DNA of 37,797 nt from Streptomyces daqingensis (GTDB lineage Bacteria; Actinomycetota; Actinomycetes; Streptomycetales; Streptomycetaceae), in contig NZ_BMMP01000030.1 of assembly GCF_014645895.1 (NCBI RefSeq), positions 1-37,797 on the forward strand. The letters are read 5' to 3'. Of the stretch, positions 8,136-15,978 are shown one piece after another. The translations under genes were made by a program, and so were the position numbers. Below the pieces are notes generated by a model. The model had not been told where the DNA came from, made no database searches, and saw only the letters and a program-made list of their open reading frames with translations. How positions within the stretch are numbered: the first letter of the stretch is position 1; each line of letters starts with the position of its first letter.

Positions 8136-9110
8136 TCAGCCGGCCGTCGCCGGTTCGAACTCCAACGGCGCCTGTCCTTCGGTCTCTTGGTTCCGGCGTT
8201 CGGCCTTCAGCTCCTCCCGGAGCTCCCGCGAGCGTGCCTGTCCGCAGCCGACGGTGTCGCGGATGCGCTCAGCCGTGAGAGCTGCGTCGGGCCAGTCGGC
8301 TGTTGCCGTACGGGCGTTGGCCAGATGCTGTTCGTACGACGGCCTGCCGACTGCGGACCGCCGTCGGCTCCTTCGCGGACGCGGCGGCGGCTTCTGTGCG
8401 GGCGGTCGGGACTCCTCCGACTCCAAGTCGTCGTCCGCCAGCTCGGACTCGGGCTCGGTGAGGGCCCCGTCCGGCGCGAGCTCGCCCAGCTTCAGCAGGA
8501 CGCGCTCTCGCCGGGGTGCCTGCCGTCGCCACCCGCGGCCGTACCGTTCACGAAGTCCGGCACGTGACAACTGCCGTTCCTTCTCGCGCTCCAGCGCCTC
8601 GCGGTAGCTGGTGATCTCCCACAGCGTCATGCGTCGCCAGAGTGAGAAGGTCGATCCGGGAGCGAGGAGCCAGCGGGAGCGCCGGATGCGTTCCATCCGG
8701 GCGCCCGTGGCGGCCCCGATCCGAACGGCGTAGACGTGCGCGACGACTTCGGAGAGGCCGACCCACAGCAGAGGCATCGTGCCGTGAGCGACCTTCGCCG
8801 AGGCGCTGTCCCCGGCGGCGATGTTGAGCCAGCACGTGACGAACGTGAGCGCCCACGGCACCCAACGCACCCACGAGAGCCTCATATCCAGCCTGATCAG
8901 CAGCAAGTTGGCGGCTGTGAAGACCGGGATCGCGACGTCGATTCCGACGGGCAGCATCCACGGGTCTGAGAAGCCCCAGCGTTCGGCGGCCCCGGCAACG
9001 GAGTCGAACGAGCTCGCAAGACCCAGCCCTCCGACCCCGGCGCCCGCCGGAACCACCGTGGCAAGCAGCGTCTTCTCGACCGAGCTGAATGGTGGAGGAG
9101 CAGCAGTCAC
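8136..9110 (-). CDS. DUF2637 membrane protein (SpdB-like spread protein)
   Basis: Start GTG 9110 overlaps the preceding stop as GTGA. The protein is 324 aa. The N-terminal half has about four hydrophobic segments: LLATVVPAGAGVGGLGLA, MLPVGIDVAIPVFTAANLLL, WVPWALTFVTCWLNIA and MPLLWVGLSEVVAHVYAV. This arrangement is typical of DUF2637 proteins linked to plasmid spread in mycelium. The C-terminal half is charged and low-complexity (PPAQKPPPRPRRSRRRSA), followed by a helix-turn-helix-like segment (LTAERIRDTVGCGQARSREL) that may bind DNA. It sits directly upstream of tra in the same operon and likely works with it in intramycelial transfer. Confidence 0.75.
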   Translation of the reverse strand: MTAAPPPFSSVEKTLLATVVPAGAGVGGLGLASSFDSVAGAAERWGFSDPWMLPVGIDVAIPVFTAANLLLIRLDMRLSWVRWVPWALTFVTCWLNIAAGDSASAKVAHGTMPLLWVGLSEVVAHVYAVRIGAATGARMERIRRSRWLLAPGSTFSLWRRMTLWEITSYREALEREKERQLSRAGLRERYGRGWRRQAPRRERVLLKLGELAPDGALTEPESELADDDLESEESRPPAQKPPPRPRRSRRRSAVGRPSYEQHLANARTATADWPDAALTAERIRDTVGCGQARSRELREELKAERRNQETEGQAPLEFEPATAG

Positions 9111-9415
9111 GCGGCGTCCTCCGTCCACGGCATCCGCGGCTTCCGGGGGGTGCGGTCCCAGAGCGGCACGATGTCGTCGAGCGCCTCGGCGTACGCCGCG
9201 TTCTCTCGGGCCACCTCATCGTGCTGGCCCAGCTCCTTGAGCTCGGCGAGTACGTCACGTGCGGCAGCCAGGCGTGCTTCCTTCTCCTTGGCCGGCTCGC
9301 CGGGGAACCCGATGAACAGGTCCGGAAAGCACTCGGCAGGGTCCTCGAAACTGTTGGCCAGTTCCTCGAACTCGAAGATGGGCCATGCCTCGTGAGCGGA
9401 TGCGTAGGCACGCAT
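9107..9415 (-). CDS. Small acidic AICE protein, first gene of the transfer operon
   Basis: ATG 9415 has GGAGA about 6 nt upstream. The 102-aa product (MRAYASAHEAWPIFEFEELA onwards) is acidic, with a helical middle segment (EKEARLAAARDVLAELKELG) and a proline-rich end. It is coupled to the DUF2637 gene by GTGA. No family is recognised. As the first gene of the leftward operon, after a structured leader (9447-9490) and facing the divergent GntR regulator, it is well placed to be under that regulator's control. Confidence 0.65.
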   Translation of the reverse strand: MRAYASAHEAWPIFEFEELANSFEDPAECFPDLFIGFPGEPAKEKEARLAAARDVLAELKELGQHDEVARENAAYAEALDDIVPLWDRTPRKPRMPWTEDAA

Positions 9416-9446
9416 GCTCTCTCCTCGTCGTCGGCGGGATGGGGGA

Positions 9447-9490
9447 CTCAGGGCAGCGGGCTTCCTTGATCCGTTGGCGGCTCCCCTGAG
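9447..9490 (-). promoter_or_regulatory. Conserved hairpin in the transfer-operon leader (copy B)
   Basis: The stem arms 9447-9459 and 9478-9490 pair with two mismatches. The 18-nt loop (9460-9477) is identical to that of copy A at 3805-3822. It lies about 30-75 nt upstream of ATG 9415 on the transcribed strand. The two copies precede the first gene of the transfer block and the rep block respectively, which suggests a shared post-transcriptional control element. Confidence 0.6.
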
Positions 9491-9491
9491 G

Positions 9492-9778
9492 GGTGCGCGA
9501 TCAGCACTCTGTGATGTCGCGGTGGGTCTTACGGGAGACCACTTGTGCTCTTCAGCGAACAAGCAGTCATGACCTCCGACATGCCCTCTGGGAGGGCGAT
9601 GCCGGAGATCAAAAGCACTCATTCGTCCAGGTGCACTCTGTGGAGTTCTCAAGGCTCGGGCGCTTCCATCGGGCCTCTTTCACCAGGCCCTCCGGGCGCT
9701 TCTCCGGCCACTGACCGCTGGCTCCGCCGGCAAGGCGGGCATGACACGGCCCTTGACCATCATCAGGAGGTCTTGTCT
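9492..9778. other. Divergent intergenic region, no gene seen
   Basis: This stretch separates the leftward transfer operon from the rightward GntR gene. The short reading frames within it have no convincing ribosome sites or protein character. It has GC-rich imperfect inverted repeats around 9670-9740 and presumably carries the leftward promoter. I could not place a promoter with confidence. Confidence 0.4.
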
Positions 9779-9849
9779 TCAAGATATCTTGATGACTTGC
9801 CTCGACTATGACGTTGCCCTCCCCAACTCGTCAAGTCCTCTTGATGACT
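9779..9849. promoter_or_regulatory. Two TCAAG-N4-CTTGATGACT operators upstream of the GntR gene
   Basis: TCAAGATATCTTGA at 9779-9792 is a perfect 14-bp palindrome. TCAAGTCCTCTTGA at 9831-9844 keeps the same half-sites with a different 4-nt centre. Both are followed by TGACT. GntR-family dimers bind such inverted repeats, and the sites lie 50-110 nt upstream of the gntR start at 9891. Autorepression, and possibly control of the divergent transfer operon as KorSA does in pSAM2, is inferred. Confidence 0.6.
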
Positions 9850-9890
9850 CGTATGCTGGTGCCGTCGAACCAAGAGAGCGGTGAGTGGCC

Positions 9891-10679
9891 ATGGCGAAGG
9901 CGTACGAGCGGATCGCGGAGGATTTCCGGCGGCCCATCCGTGCAGGTGAGCTCAAGCCCGGTGAGAAGCTTCCGACTGAGGCGGAGCTTGTGAAGCGCTA
10001 CGGCAAGGGACTGCCGACAGTGCGACAGGCACTCGCCCAGCTGGAGGCGGAGGGGCTCGTAGAGAAGAAGCACGGCCGCGGCACATTCGTACGCGTACCG
10101 CGGAAGCTGGTCGCACGCACCAACGAGCGACACCAGTGGGAAAAGGACCGAGCTCGTGAACCGAAGGCGAAGCGCCTCGAAACCGGGTCGACCGAGCACG
10201 ACACCGGCCTGACCGTGAACGACCTCGTCTTCCACGCGGAGTACACGGAGGTCCCAGCGAACGCGGACATCGCCGGCGCCTTCGGCGTGCCGGAAGGTAC
10301 GGCGATGGTCCAGCGCACCTACCGGACGCGTTACAGCGCCGAGCCGGCGCCTTTCACCCTGGTGACCTCGTACCTCGTCCGCGACATGGTCGCGAAGAAC
10401 CCCGACTTGCTGGACGCGGCCAACGAGCCGTGGCCCGGCGGCACACAGAACCAGCTCCATACGGTCGGGATCGAGCTGGACCGCATCACCGAACGCATCA
10501 CGGCGCGACCGCCCTCCGCCGAAGAAGCGGAAGAGCTGGAGCTTCCTCCGGGAACAGCGGTGCTCGTGCTGCGGAAGTTCTCGCACGACATTGAGGACCG
10601 TCTAGTGGAGATGTCAGACGTCATCTTCCCCGGCGACCGCACCGAAATGACCTTCGTATCCCCATTGAACAGGTGGTAA
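9891..10679 (+). CDS. GntR/HutC-family transcriptional regulator of the AICE
   Basis: Residues about 5-75 form the GntR winged helix-turn-helix (YERIAEDFRRPIRAG, LPTEAELVKRYGKGLPTVRQ, then GLVEKKHGRGTFV). The remainder is a UTRA-type effector-binding domain ending in VSPLNRW. The start is taken as ATG 9891; GTG 9885 is an in-frame alternative and neither has a strong ribosome site. Two inverted-repeat operators lie upstream. The 3' end overlaps the glycosyltransferase start, so the two are probably co-transcribed. In AICEs such regulators hold the transfer and replication genes off until conjugation. Confidence 0.85.
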   Translation: MAKAYERIAEDFRRPIRAGELKPGEKLPTEAELVKRYGKGLPTVRQALAQLEAEGLVEKKHGRGTFVRVPRKLVARTNERHQWEKDRAREPKAKRLETGSTEHDTGLTVNDLVFHAEYTEVPANADIAGAFGVPEGTAMVQRTYRTRYSAEPAPFTLVTSYLVRDMVAKNPDLLDAANEPWPGGTQNQLHTVGIELDRITERITARPPSAEEAEELELPPGTAVLVLRKFSHDIEDRLVEMSDVIFPGDRTEMTFVSPLNRW

Positions 10680-11443
10680 CCACCTTGCAGCAGCGCATCG
10701 TTGTGCTCACGGCCGTCCACGCCCCGGGCGCGTACCACCTGCCGGACGCGTACGAGTCTCTGAAGAAGCAGCAGCTGCCCGAAGGTTGGGAATGGCAGTG
10801 GGTCATCCAAGAGGACGGCGAGACGGACGAGGTCGCTCAGTACGTGCCGGACGATCCGCGGGTGAGCTTTGCCCAGGGTCGGCGAGGCGGCCCCGGTGTC
10901 GCCCGGACGATGGGACTGGCTCGCGCTCAGGGGGAGTTGGTCAAGGTACTCGACGCCGACGACATGCTCACTCCGGGAGCCCTGGCTCGGGACATCGACG
11001 TCTTCACGCGTGAACCGGACATCGCATGGACGACGTCCCGCGTGCTCGACGCACTCCCGGATGGCTCGACGGTGGGCTTCGACGGCGACCCGGAAGAGGG
11101 GCCGATCGAGCGCGGAGCTGTCCACGAACACTGGCAGGCTCACGACTACCGCGCTCAAGTCCACCCGGCGACGCTCTGCATCCGCAGGGACCTGCTGCTT
11201 GCCTTGGGTGGATGGATGGCCTTGCCTGCATCTGAGGACACGGGGCTACTGCTCGCCCTGAACGCCGTCAGCCGCGGCTACTTCACGCGTGAGGTGGGCC
11301 TGCTCTACCGCAAGTGGCCTGGCCAGGCTACGAACCAGGCGGCGCACGCCCACAAGGGCGAGCGCGAGGGGCGTATGGCAGTTGTGGACGCGCGGGTGCG
11401 GCAGCTCGTTGCATTGGGCTGGCGCTACTCCCCTGAAAGCTAA
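10673..11443 (+). CDS. GT-A family 2 glycosyltransferase
   Basis: The 256-aa protein has the GT2 fold signature. An N-terminal beta strand (RIVVLTAVHAPGAYHLPDAY) leads to a nucleotide-sugar region, a GGPGVARTMGLARAQGELVK helix, and the metal-binding LDADD motif near residue 98. The start is GTG 10673, overlapping the gntR stop. It ends 54 nt before CRISPR array 1. A decayed copy of its 3' third lies just before array 2 (22818-23046). The acceptor is unknown. A gntR-glycosyltransferase pair in an AICE could modify the cell surface, but that is inference. Confidence 0.8.
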   Translation: MVTTLQQRIVVLTAVHAPGAYHLPDAYESLKKQQLPEGWEWQWVIQEDGETDEVAQYVPDDPRVSFAQGRRGGPGVARTMGLARAQGELVKVLDADDMLTPGALARDIDVFTREPDIAWTTSRVLDALPDGSTVGFDGDPEEGPIERGAVHEHWQAHDYRAQVHPATLCIRRDLLLALGGWMALPASEDTGLLLALNAVSRGYFTREVGLLYRKWPGQATNQAAHAHKGEREGRMAVVDARVRQLVALGWRYSPES

Positions 11444-11497
11444 GCGCTGAGGTTGATCAGGGCCGCAGCTGATATGCCCTTTGAGGTGAGCGGTGAC

Positions 11498-13290
11498 GCC
11501 GCAGCGGAGCCGCAGCCCGGAGACTGCGGTGACCGGGGGCGCGGTACAGACCGAGGCCGCGCACCTTGAGCCGCAATGGTGCCGCAGTCCGGAGACCGCG
11601 GTGACAGCAGGTATGGGGCCGGCGCCACCGACATCTACATCTGCCCGCAACGGTGCCGCAGTCCGGAGACCGCGGTGACCGACGACCCGCAGCTGCACGT
11701 CCACGTCCCGGTGCTGCCGCAACGGTGCCGCAGTCCGGAGACCGCGGTGACGCGCCAACCAGGCGCACGGCACGCACATCGTCGTGCGAGGGCCGCAACG
11801 GTGCCGCAGTCCGGAGACCGCGGTGACGTCGCACCGAGTTCGCCGCCGACCTGCTCCAGGACCCGCCGCAACGGTGCCGCAGTCCGGAGACCGCGGTGAC
11901 CCGTCCCGCTCGGCATCATCCCCGGCGTGGCCATCGCGCCGCAACGGTGCCGCAGTCCGGAGACCGCGGTGACCTGGTGAGTACGACCGGATCGTCTGCG
12001 ACATCGGCGGCGGGCCGCAACGGTGCCGCAGTCCGGAGGCCGCGGTGACCCCGACGAGGCCGCCATCTACACCCGCCCCAGCGGAGCCGCAATGGTGCCG
12101 CAGTCCGGAGACCGCGGTGACCCTCCTTCGGCGGGACGGTAGATCCGCGGCCAGGGGCCGCCGCAACGGTGCCGCAGTCCGGAGACCGCGGTGACCTATG
12201 GCGGTGTCTCCTACGGCTATGCGAGACGCGCCGCAACGGTGCCGCAGTCCGGAGACCGCGGTGACCACCCCTCACCCGAAGAACGTCCGCCAGGACTACG
12301 ACCTGCCGCAACGGTGCCGCAGTCCGGAGACCGCGGTGACCTGGTTGACCTCCGGCGGGGGCGCCGACCCAGCAACGAGCCGCAACGGTGCCGCAGTCCG
12401 GAGACCGCGGTGACGTGATCCGAGGATATGCGGGCTAAGCAGGAGTAGCAGCCCGCCGCAACGGTGCCGCAGTCCGGAGACCGCGGTGACGTGTGGCTGG
12501 AGCCGACGATTTTCGACGTCGACGGAGTGCCGCAACGGTGCCGCAGTCCGGAGACCGCGGTGACCAGGCCGAGGGTGCGCGCGGAGTGCGCGCCGGAGTC
12601 CCCGCCGCAACGGTGCCGCAGTCCGGAGACCGCGGTGACCGAGCGCGCCGACGAGAACCGCGGCCCCCAACATCGTGCCGCAACGGTGCCGCAGTCCGGA
12701 GACCGCGGTGACGTTCGGGAACGGATGGTTGAGAGAGCTCCTCCGAGCCGCAACGGTGCCGCAGTCCGGAGACCGCGGTGACCCTACGCGAAGGAGTACA
12801 TGAAGAAGTCCGTCCAAGGGCCGCAACGGTGCCGCAGTCCGGAGACCGCGGTGACATCGGCTACGGCTTCGGACTTGGTCAGCCAGGAATGGCCGCAACG
12901 GTGCCGCAGTCCGGAGACCGCGGTGACGCGTGAGCATCCGGGTCCGGGCACGACGGCCACGGGGCCGCAACGGTGCCGCAGTCCGGAGACCGCGGTGACC
13001 AGCAGGCCGCCGCCGCAGAGCTCGGCATCGGCAGGCCGCAACGGTGCCGCAGTCCGGAGACCGCGGTGACACGTAGCAGCGGTGCGTGTAGTCGCCCGGC
13101 TTCCAGCCGCCGCAACGGTGCCGCAGTCCGGAGACCGCGGTGACCCCACGTTCCAGGGGATGTACGCGGCCTCAGAGGGGATGCCGCAACGGTGCCGCAG
13201 TCCGGAGACCGCGGTGACAGCGGAGGAGGGTGTCTCGTTGGTTCGCTGGGACAGGCCGCAACGGTGCCGCAGTCCGGAGACCGCGGTGAC
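11498..13290 (-). CRISPR. CRISPR array 1: 25 repeats, 24 spacers
   Basis: On the plus strand each 36-nt repeat begins GCCGCAACGG and ends CCGCGGTGAC. Spacers are 34-40 nt. Repeats start at 11498, 11570, 11644, 11716, 11792, 11865, 11938, 12014, 12086, 12160, 12230, 12305, 12379, 12455, 12529, 12604, 12677, 12747, 12820, 12892, 12964, 13035, 13109, 13183 and 13255. The first repeat carries several substitutions and others are nearly invariant, so the left end is leader-distal and transcription runs leftward from the leader at 13291. In the RNA sense the repeat ends GTTGCGGC, the expected 8-nt crRNA handle, and folds a 7-bp stem with a TCCG loop. Several spacers read as stop-free coding-like sequence. 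Confidence 0.98.
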
Positions 13291-13533
13291 AGCTCCGTCA
13301 TTCTATGGGCTCTGACCTGCTTCGTTGCAGTCGTGTGCGAGTGGTCAGCTACTGACGGGTACAGGAGACAGTCCGCGTCACCCGTGTGCGCCAGGAACAT
13401 GGCTCCGACCTGCATGCGAGCGCTCCCCGGAGTTTGGGGCAGTGCAGTAGTGCTCGCAGAAGCTCATGTGAGGACACGCCAGGGGCGCGTGCTGCCTCAC
13501 TGGCGATCACTACTGCTTCCATATGAACAGTTC
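13291..13533 (-). promoter_or_regulatory. Leader of array 1
   Basis: The sequence directly right of the last array 1 repeat is homologous to the sequence right of array 2 (23744-23982). The first 51 nt differ at only three positions, GACCTGCATGCGAGCGCTCC recurs further in, and both end with CCATATGAACAGTTC. This conserved block should carry the leftward array promoter and the Cas1-Cas2 integration signals. It also lies upstream of the rightward cas4-cas1 gene, so it is probably a divergent promoter region. Reading frames here (for example from ATG 13523) are not supported as part of Cas4. Confidence 0.8.
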
Positions 13534-13636
13534 GGCTCGGCCCGCTGGGCTGCCTCTGTTCCTGACAGTCCAGGCGCCGAATTTGTCCGTCGTTGTCAGA
13601 CCCCCACCTACCACCACGCACCGTTCAGGGACGCTC

Positions 13637-15307
13637 ATGTCTGAAAACAACGATGTGCCCTTGCTGCTGCCAGCTCGGATGCTCAATGAGGCCGTCTACT
13701 GCGAGCGCCTGTTCTACCTGGAGTGGGTGCAGGGTCGGTTTGTGCACAACGCCGATACGGTGAAGGGTCATTCGACCCACACTCGCGTAGATCGTCCTGG
13801 CGGTCGGCTCGCGCAGGCGAATGAGGACAAGCCTCAGGTAGCTCGTTCGGTGACACTCTCCTCAGAGGAACTCGGGGTTATTGCCACGATTGACCTGGTC
13901 GAAAGTGGCGATGTCGATGTTGTCCGGCCTGTGGACTACAAGAAGGGTGTGGCGCCCGACGTTCCCGAGGGGGCTTACGAGCCGGAGCGGGTGCAGGTGT
14001 GCTTGCAGGGTCTGTTGCTTCGAGAGGCCGGATACTCATGCGACAGCGGAGTCTTGTACTTCGCAGGCTCACGGACACGAGTGACCGTACCGTTCGATGA
14101 CACCCTCATCGCTCGTACGCACGAGGCGATCGACCGAGCTCGGCAAGTGGCAGCGCGGGAACAACCACCCCAGCCTCTGATCGACAGTCCCAAGTGCCCA
14201 CGCTGTTCACTGGTGGGCTTGTGCCTGCCCGATGAGACAAACACTCTCACCGCACGCCAAGAGCAGCCCGCACGCCGGCTGATCCCCACGGACGAGTCCG
14301 CGCAACCGCTGTACGTCACCACACAAGGGGCTTACGTCGGCATCTCGGCCGGGCGGATCGAGGTCCGGAAGAACAAGGAGAAGCTGGCCTCCACCAGACT
14401 GATCGATGTCTCGCAGCTGTGCTTGTACGGCAATGTGCAGGTCAGCAGCCAGGTTTTCCGCGCAGCGTTCCGGGAGAGCGTCCCCGTCTGCTTCTTCTCC
14501 TACGGCGGCTGGTTCCAAGGGCTGGCCGAAGGACTCCCGAGCAAGCACGTCGATCTACGGCGACGCCAGCTGATGGCTTCCCTGCGGGACGATGTGGCCA
14601 CCGCAGCTGCCTTCGTGGACGGGAAGATCCGCAACTGCCGTACCTTCCTGCGGCGTAACGCGAGATCGGAGGCGGTCGACAGCGCTCGCACCGTGTCCGT
14701 TCTGTATGACCTGGCCCGTCAGACCAGCGAGTGCTCAACTATGCAGCAACTGCTGGGAGTCGAGGGCAGTGCAGCTCGTATGTACTTCACCGACTTCCCA
14801 TCCATGTTGGCCGACAGCGCGCGCCCGTTGTATGCGCCGGCCGGCCCGCTGTTGCGTTCGCGACGACCGCCCCTCGATCCCCTGAACTGCCTGCTGTCGT
14901 ATCTCTACGCGCTGTTGACGAAGGATCTAACTGCGACGTGCTACAGCGTCGGTCTCGACCCGTACGTGGGACTGTTCCATCGGCCGCGATTCGGACGGCC
15001 CGCTTTGGCGCTGGATCTGATGGAGGAGTTCCGCCCTCTCATCGCCGACTCCGTTGCGGTGAATCTGATCAACAATGGCGAGGTCGGGGAAGGGGACTTC
15101 GTCCACCGAGCAGTGGGCGTCGCGCTCACCGACACGGGTCGCCGCTCCGTTCTCCGTGCGTATGAACGGAGACTGTCCAGCGAGGTCCGGCACCCCATGT
15201 TCGGGTACACGGTCACCTACCGACGCATCCTCGAAGTTCAAGTACGCCTCTTCGCGGCGTACTTGCTGGGTGAGGTGGACCGCTACACGCCATTCCGGAC
15301 GCGGTGA
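13637..15307 (+). CDS. cas4-cas1: Cas4-Cas1 fusion, adaptation nuclease-integrase
   Basis: The 556-aa protein selects, trims and integrates new spacers. The start is ATG 13637 with AGGGA 8 nt upstream; it begins MSENNDVPLLLPARMLNEAV like other fusions. Residues 1-210 are Cas4: a first iron-sulfur cysteine in VYCERLFYLEW, the RecB-type nuclease motif around PVDYKKG and ERVQVCLQG, and the closing cluster CPRCSLVGLC. Cas1 follows from about residue 220, with metal ligands Glu376 (GVEGSAARMYF), His448 (GLFHRPRFG) and acidic residues at 460-464 (DLMEEFRPL). All key residues are present. The fusion is characteristic of type I-U/I-G. It is followed by cas2 after one base. Confidence 0.96.
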   Translation: MSENNDVPLLLPARMLNEAVYCERLFYLEWVQGRFVHNADTVKGHSTHTRVDRPGGRLAQANEDKPQVARSVTLSSEELGVIATIDLVESGDVDVVRPVDYKKGVAPDVPEGAYEPERVQVCLQGLLLREAGYSCDSGVLYFAGSRTRVTVPFDDTLIARTHEAIDRARQVAAREQPPQPLIDSPKCPRCSLVGLCLPDETNTLTARQEQPARRLIPTDESAQPLYVTTQGAYVGISAGRIEVRKNKEKLASTRLIDVSQLCLYGNVQVSSQVFRAAFRESVPVCFFSYGGWFQGLAEGLPSKHVDLRRRQLMASLRDDVATAAAFVDGKIRNCRTFLRRNARSEAVDSARTVSVLYDLARQTSECSTMQQLLGVEGSAARMYFTDFPSMLADSARPLYAPAGPLLRSRRPPLDPLNCLLSYLYALLTKDLTATCYSVGLDPYVGLFHRPRFGRPALALDLMEEFRPLIADSVAVNLINNGEVGEGDFVHRAVGVALTDTGRRSVLRAYERRLSSEVRHPMFGYTVTYRRILEVQVRLFAAYLLGEVDRYTPFRTR

Positions 15308-15308
15308 C

Positions 15309-15593
15309 ATGCGGCGGCGCATGCTGGTGACGTACGACATCCGCGATCAGCGTCGGCTGCGGGCAGTGCATCGGACGATGAAGTCCTACGGAGATCCATT
15401 GCAGTACTCCGTCTTCGTCTGTGACCTCAGCGACATCGAACGCATCCGCATGACCGACGCCCTTTCGGCCCGGATGAACCTGGCCGTCGACTCCGTCGCC
15501 ATCATCAACCTCGGCAACACCGACCTCAGCCGCTTCGAATTCCTCGGCACCCGCCTCCTCGACCCGCCGGAAGGTGGGGCCCTGGTGGTGTGA
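15309..15593 (+). CDS. cas2: Cas2 adaptation protein
   Basis: The 94-aa protein begins MRRRMLVTYDIRDQRRL, giving the Cas2 ferredoxin-like first strand with the conserved Asp after Tyr. It continues with YSVFVCDLSDIERIRMTDAL and INLGNTDLSRFEFLG, all usual Cas2 features. The start is ATG 15309, one base after the cas4-cas1 stop; an internal ATG at 15321 is possible. Cas2 dimers bridge two Cas1 dimers in the spacer integrase. The gene is followed by a hairpin terminator at 15669 and then the regulatory-looking gap before cas7. Confidence 0.95.
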   Translation: MRRRMLVTYDIRDQRRLRAVHRTMKSYGDPLQYSVFVCDLSDIERIRMTDALSARMNLAVDSVAIINLGNTDLSRFEFLGTRLLDPPEGGALVV

Positions 15594-15668
15594 GGGCGGA
15601 ACGTCTCATGCTCCAGCCACGAGCCCGGTAAGAGCGCCTTCCAGTCGTCCCGCGGTGGCTTATCGGAG

Positions 15669-15695
15669 GACCAGCCCTCTTGGTGAGGGCTGGTC
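15669..15695. terminator. Bidirectional hairpin after cas2
   Basis: GACCAGCCCTC (15669-15679) pairs perfectly with 15685-15695 around TTGGT. It can end cas2 transcription on the plus strand and the leftward pseudo-repeat RNA (15868 to 15757) on the minus strand. A second, smaller stem (CCCGAG/CTCGGG, 15726-15743) lies between it and the pseudo-repeats. Confidence 0.65.
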
Positions 15696-15756
15696 GTGCT
15701 CCCGTACAGCCTCGAGTAATAGCCGCCCGAGAAAGCACTCGGGTAACGACCATCGA

Positions 15757-15868
15757 GCTTGAATGGAGCCGCAGGCAGTGCCCGCGGGAGTGGGAAGTGA
15801 GCTTCGTGGTTCAGGCAGCTCAGAGACAAGTAGCCGCAATGGTGCCGCAGGATAGGACCGGCGGACTG
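15757..15868 (-). ncRNA. Degenerate mini-CRISPR: repeat-spacer-repeat, CreA/CreR-like guide RNA candidate
   Basis: Two eroded repeats, 15833-15868 (5' in the RNA) and 15757-15792, flank one 40-nt spacer (15793-15832). The 76-nt period equals repeat plus spacer of the real arrays. The first copy keeps the array sequence almost perfectly over its last 18 nt, including handle ATTGCGGC, a variant also present in array 1. Both copies still fold the repeat hairpin, with compensating changes (array T-A pair replaced by G-C). The second copy has lost its handle, which would not be needed. The spacer begins TACTTGTCTCT in the RNA sense and matches 16167-16177 next to a TTC PAM. Known CreA/CreR RNAs have this architecture. 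Transcription is inferred; I saw no clear promoter. Confidence 0.7.
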
Positions 15869-15882
15869 GTTGCTTCCAGTGT

Positions 15883-15901
15883 CTCGGCCACGTTGGCCGA
15901 G
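15883..15901. promoter_or_regulatory. Hairpin just upstream of the degenerate mini-CRISPR
   Basis: CTCGGCCA (15883-15890) pairs with TGGCCGAG (15894-15901) across CGT. It lies 14 nt before the 5' pseudo-repeat on the leftward strand. It could insulate the pseudo-repeat RNA from the small ORF upstream or protect the RNA 5' region. There is no T-tract. Confidence 0.4.
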
Positions 15902-15978
15902 CCTTGATGCCGCACAGCATCGTGAGTCACTCGATGACTCTATCGGGCCTCCACGGCTGCGAACTTCGACGTCCCCAG

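Noticed and set aside
11462..11497. A 36-nt segment starting GCCGCA and ending GCGGTGAC immediately before the first repeat of array 1.
   Set aside because: It matches only at its ends and has no spacer between it and the next repeat, so it is too weak to count as a repeat.
11246..13149. Long open frames on both strands across array 1, with repeated peptides such as TAVSGLRHRCG.
   Set aside because: They are translations of the CRISPR repeats, which happen to be free of stops in several frames; there are no ribosome sites and the period follows the array.
13523..13636. Extension of the Cas4-Cas1 protein to ATG 13523.
   Set aside because: That part overlaps the conserved leader and does not resemble Cas4, while ATG 13637 has a ribosome site and the typical N-terminus.
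15909..15944. A possible third eroded repeat, 40 nt beyond the 5' pseudo-repeat.
   Set aside because: Spacing fits, but only the first six bases match clearly and no hairpin is kept.
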